Assembly: GCA_041398785.1 (NCBI GenBank) | Contig: JAWKUA010000055.1 | Span: 1 to 6,822, forward strand | Direction: 5' to 3' | Length of the DNA stretch: 6,822 nucleotides | Source of the DNA: Planctomycetaceae bacterium | GTDB taxonomy: Bacteria > Planctomycetota > Planctomycetia > Planctomycetales > Planctomycetaceae | Part shown: piece after piece, positions 6,405-6,822 of the stretch | Layout of the letters: each line of letters begins with the position of its first letter | Position numbering within the stretch: the first letter of the stretch is position 1 | Translations under genes and position numbers: made by a program | Notes under the pieces: generated by a model | Databases searched by the model: none | What the model saw: the letters and a program-made list of their open reading frames with translations, nothing else | Told to the model about the DNA's origin: nothing

Positions 6405-6822
6405 TCAGAATTCGGTCGTCGACATCAGGCTGCCGTCGTTACGGCTGCCAAGTCGCTGCAGGATGTCCCGAGAAATCTCGGTGCTGATCGGTCGGACGCT
6501 GCCGTCCGCGAACAGGAAGTTGCTGACCAGCGTGTGATCGCCGCCAAATCCCGGCAATGAATCGCCGGCCGGCCCATCGTCCGTCGAGCCTGGCGGATAC
6601 GTGCCGAATGACGAGTATCGTCCGGTGGACACGTATTCCCTGTTCAGCCGAGAGCCCGCGTTTCGCAATGTGCTTTCGTCGCCGTTCATCCATCCCAGAT
6701 CGCTCAACAGGCTGACTTTTTCGCCGACGAGTATTGTTGTTGAAGCGCCGTCAGGAACTTCGATCAGAGACTGCGCACTATTCAGGTACAGCAGTCCGTC
6801 GTTGTCGGCGTCAATCGGCACT
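6405..6822 (-). CDS. DUF1559 prepilin-like protein, C-terminal part (cut by window edge)
   Basis: The C-terminal roughly 138 residues of a DUF1559 family protein whose start lies beyond the right edge; the GTG near 6821 is probably internal. Two signatures identify it: VPDGASTTILVGEK, a form of the DGxSxTILVGE motif, and DHTLVSNFLFADGSVR, in which His is followed by nine residues then Asp-Gly (H-X9-DG). Between them, GWMNGDESTLRNAGSRLNRE fits the usual variable middle. Family members normally begin with a type IV pilin-like methylation site and hydrophobic helix, which would be outside this window. They are thought to be secreted or surface-associated, are present in many copies in planctomycete genomes, and have no proven function. 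The stop codon at 6405-6407 leaves a 15-residue tail (RNDGSLMSTTEF at its end) after the domain. Confidence 0.93.
   Translation of the reverse strand, partial: VPIDADNDGLLYLNSAQSLIEVPDGASTTILVGEKVSLLSDLGWMNGDESTLRNAGSRLNREYVSTGRYSSFGTYPPGSTDDGPAGDSLPGFGGDHTLVSNFLFADGSVRPISTEISRDILQRLGSRNDGSLMSTTEF

Overview
This GC-rich window most likely comes from a planctomycete (phylum Planctomycetota, probably class Planctomycetia). The strongest sign is the truncated gene at the right edge. It has the DGxSxTILVGE and H-X9-DG motifs of the DUF1559 prepilin-like proteins, a family greatly expanded in planctomycetes. A Tat-exported xylose-isomerase-like TIM-barrel protein and a secreted His-rich protein of no recognised family fit the same background. 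I cannot place it below that rank from sequence alone.

Layout, left to right. A factor-independent terminator (26-59) closes a leftward gene for a small secreted His-rich protein (90-740, minus). A gene-free, AT-richer stretch of about 330 bases follows, holding an 11-base inverted repeat. Next is a leftward YmdB-like macrodomain gene (1073-1618, minus). About 200 bases of divergent promoter space separate it from a rightward cluster encoding the three-subunit proton-translocating NAD(P) transhydrogenase: pntAA (1825-3024), pntAB (about 3154-3564) and pntB (3709-5109). A Tat-signal TIM-barrel gene (5185-6309, plus) follows 75 bases later. It converges on the cut-off DUF1559 gene (6405-6822, minus).

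How they work together. PntAA (domain I, NAD(H) site), PntAB (membrane domain IIa) and PntB (membrane domain IIb plus NADP(H) domain III) form one enzyme. It uses the proton-motive force to drive hydride transfer from NADH to NADP+. The split into three polypeptides follows the Rhodospirillum rubrum type. Key nucleotide-site residues are present in PntAA and PntB, so the complex looks functional. The macrodomain enzyme, transcribed divergently, would act on O-acetyl-ADP-ribose or ADP-ribosyl adducts, which derive from NAD; a link to the transhydrogenase is only suggestive. The TIM-barrel protein may be co-transcribed with pnt, but no shared pathway is evident.

I see no CRISPR array, mobile element, tRNA, rRNA or phage gene, and nothing I would call a new defence or biosynthetic system. 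The points most worth a second look are a strong bulged hairpin between pntAB and pntB, the absence of histidine at two positions tied to proton translocation in other transhydrogenases, and the unrecognised His-rich secreted protein.
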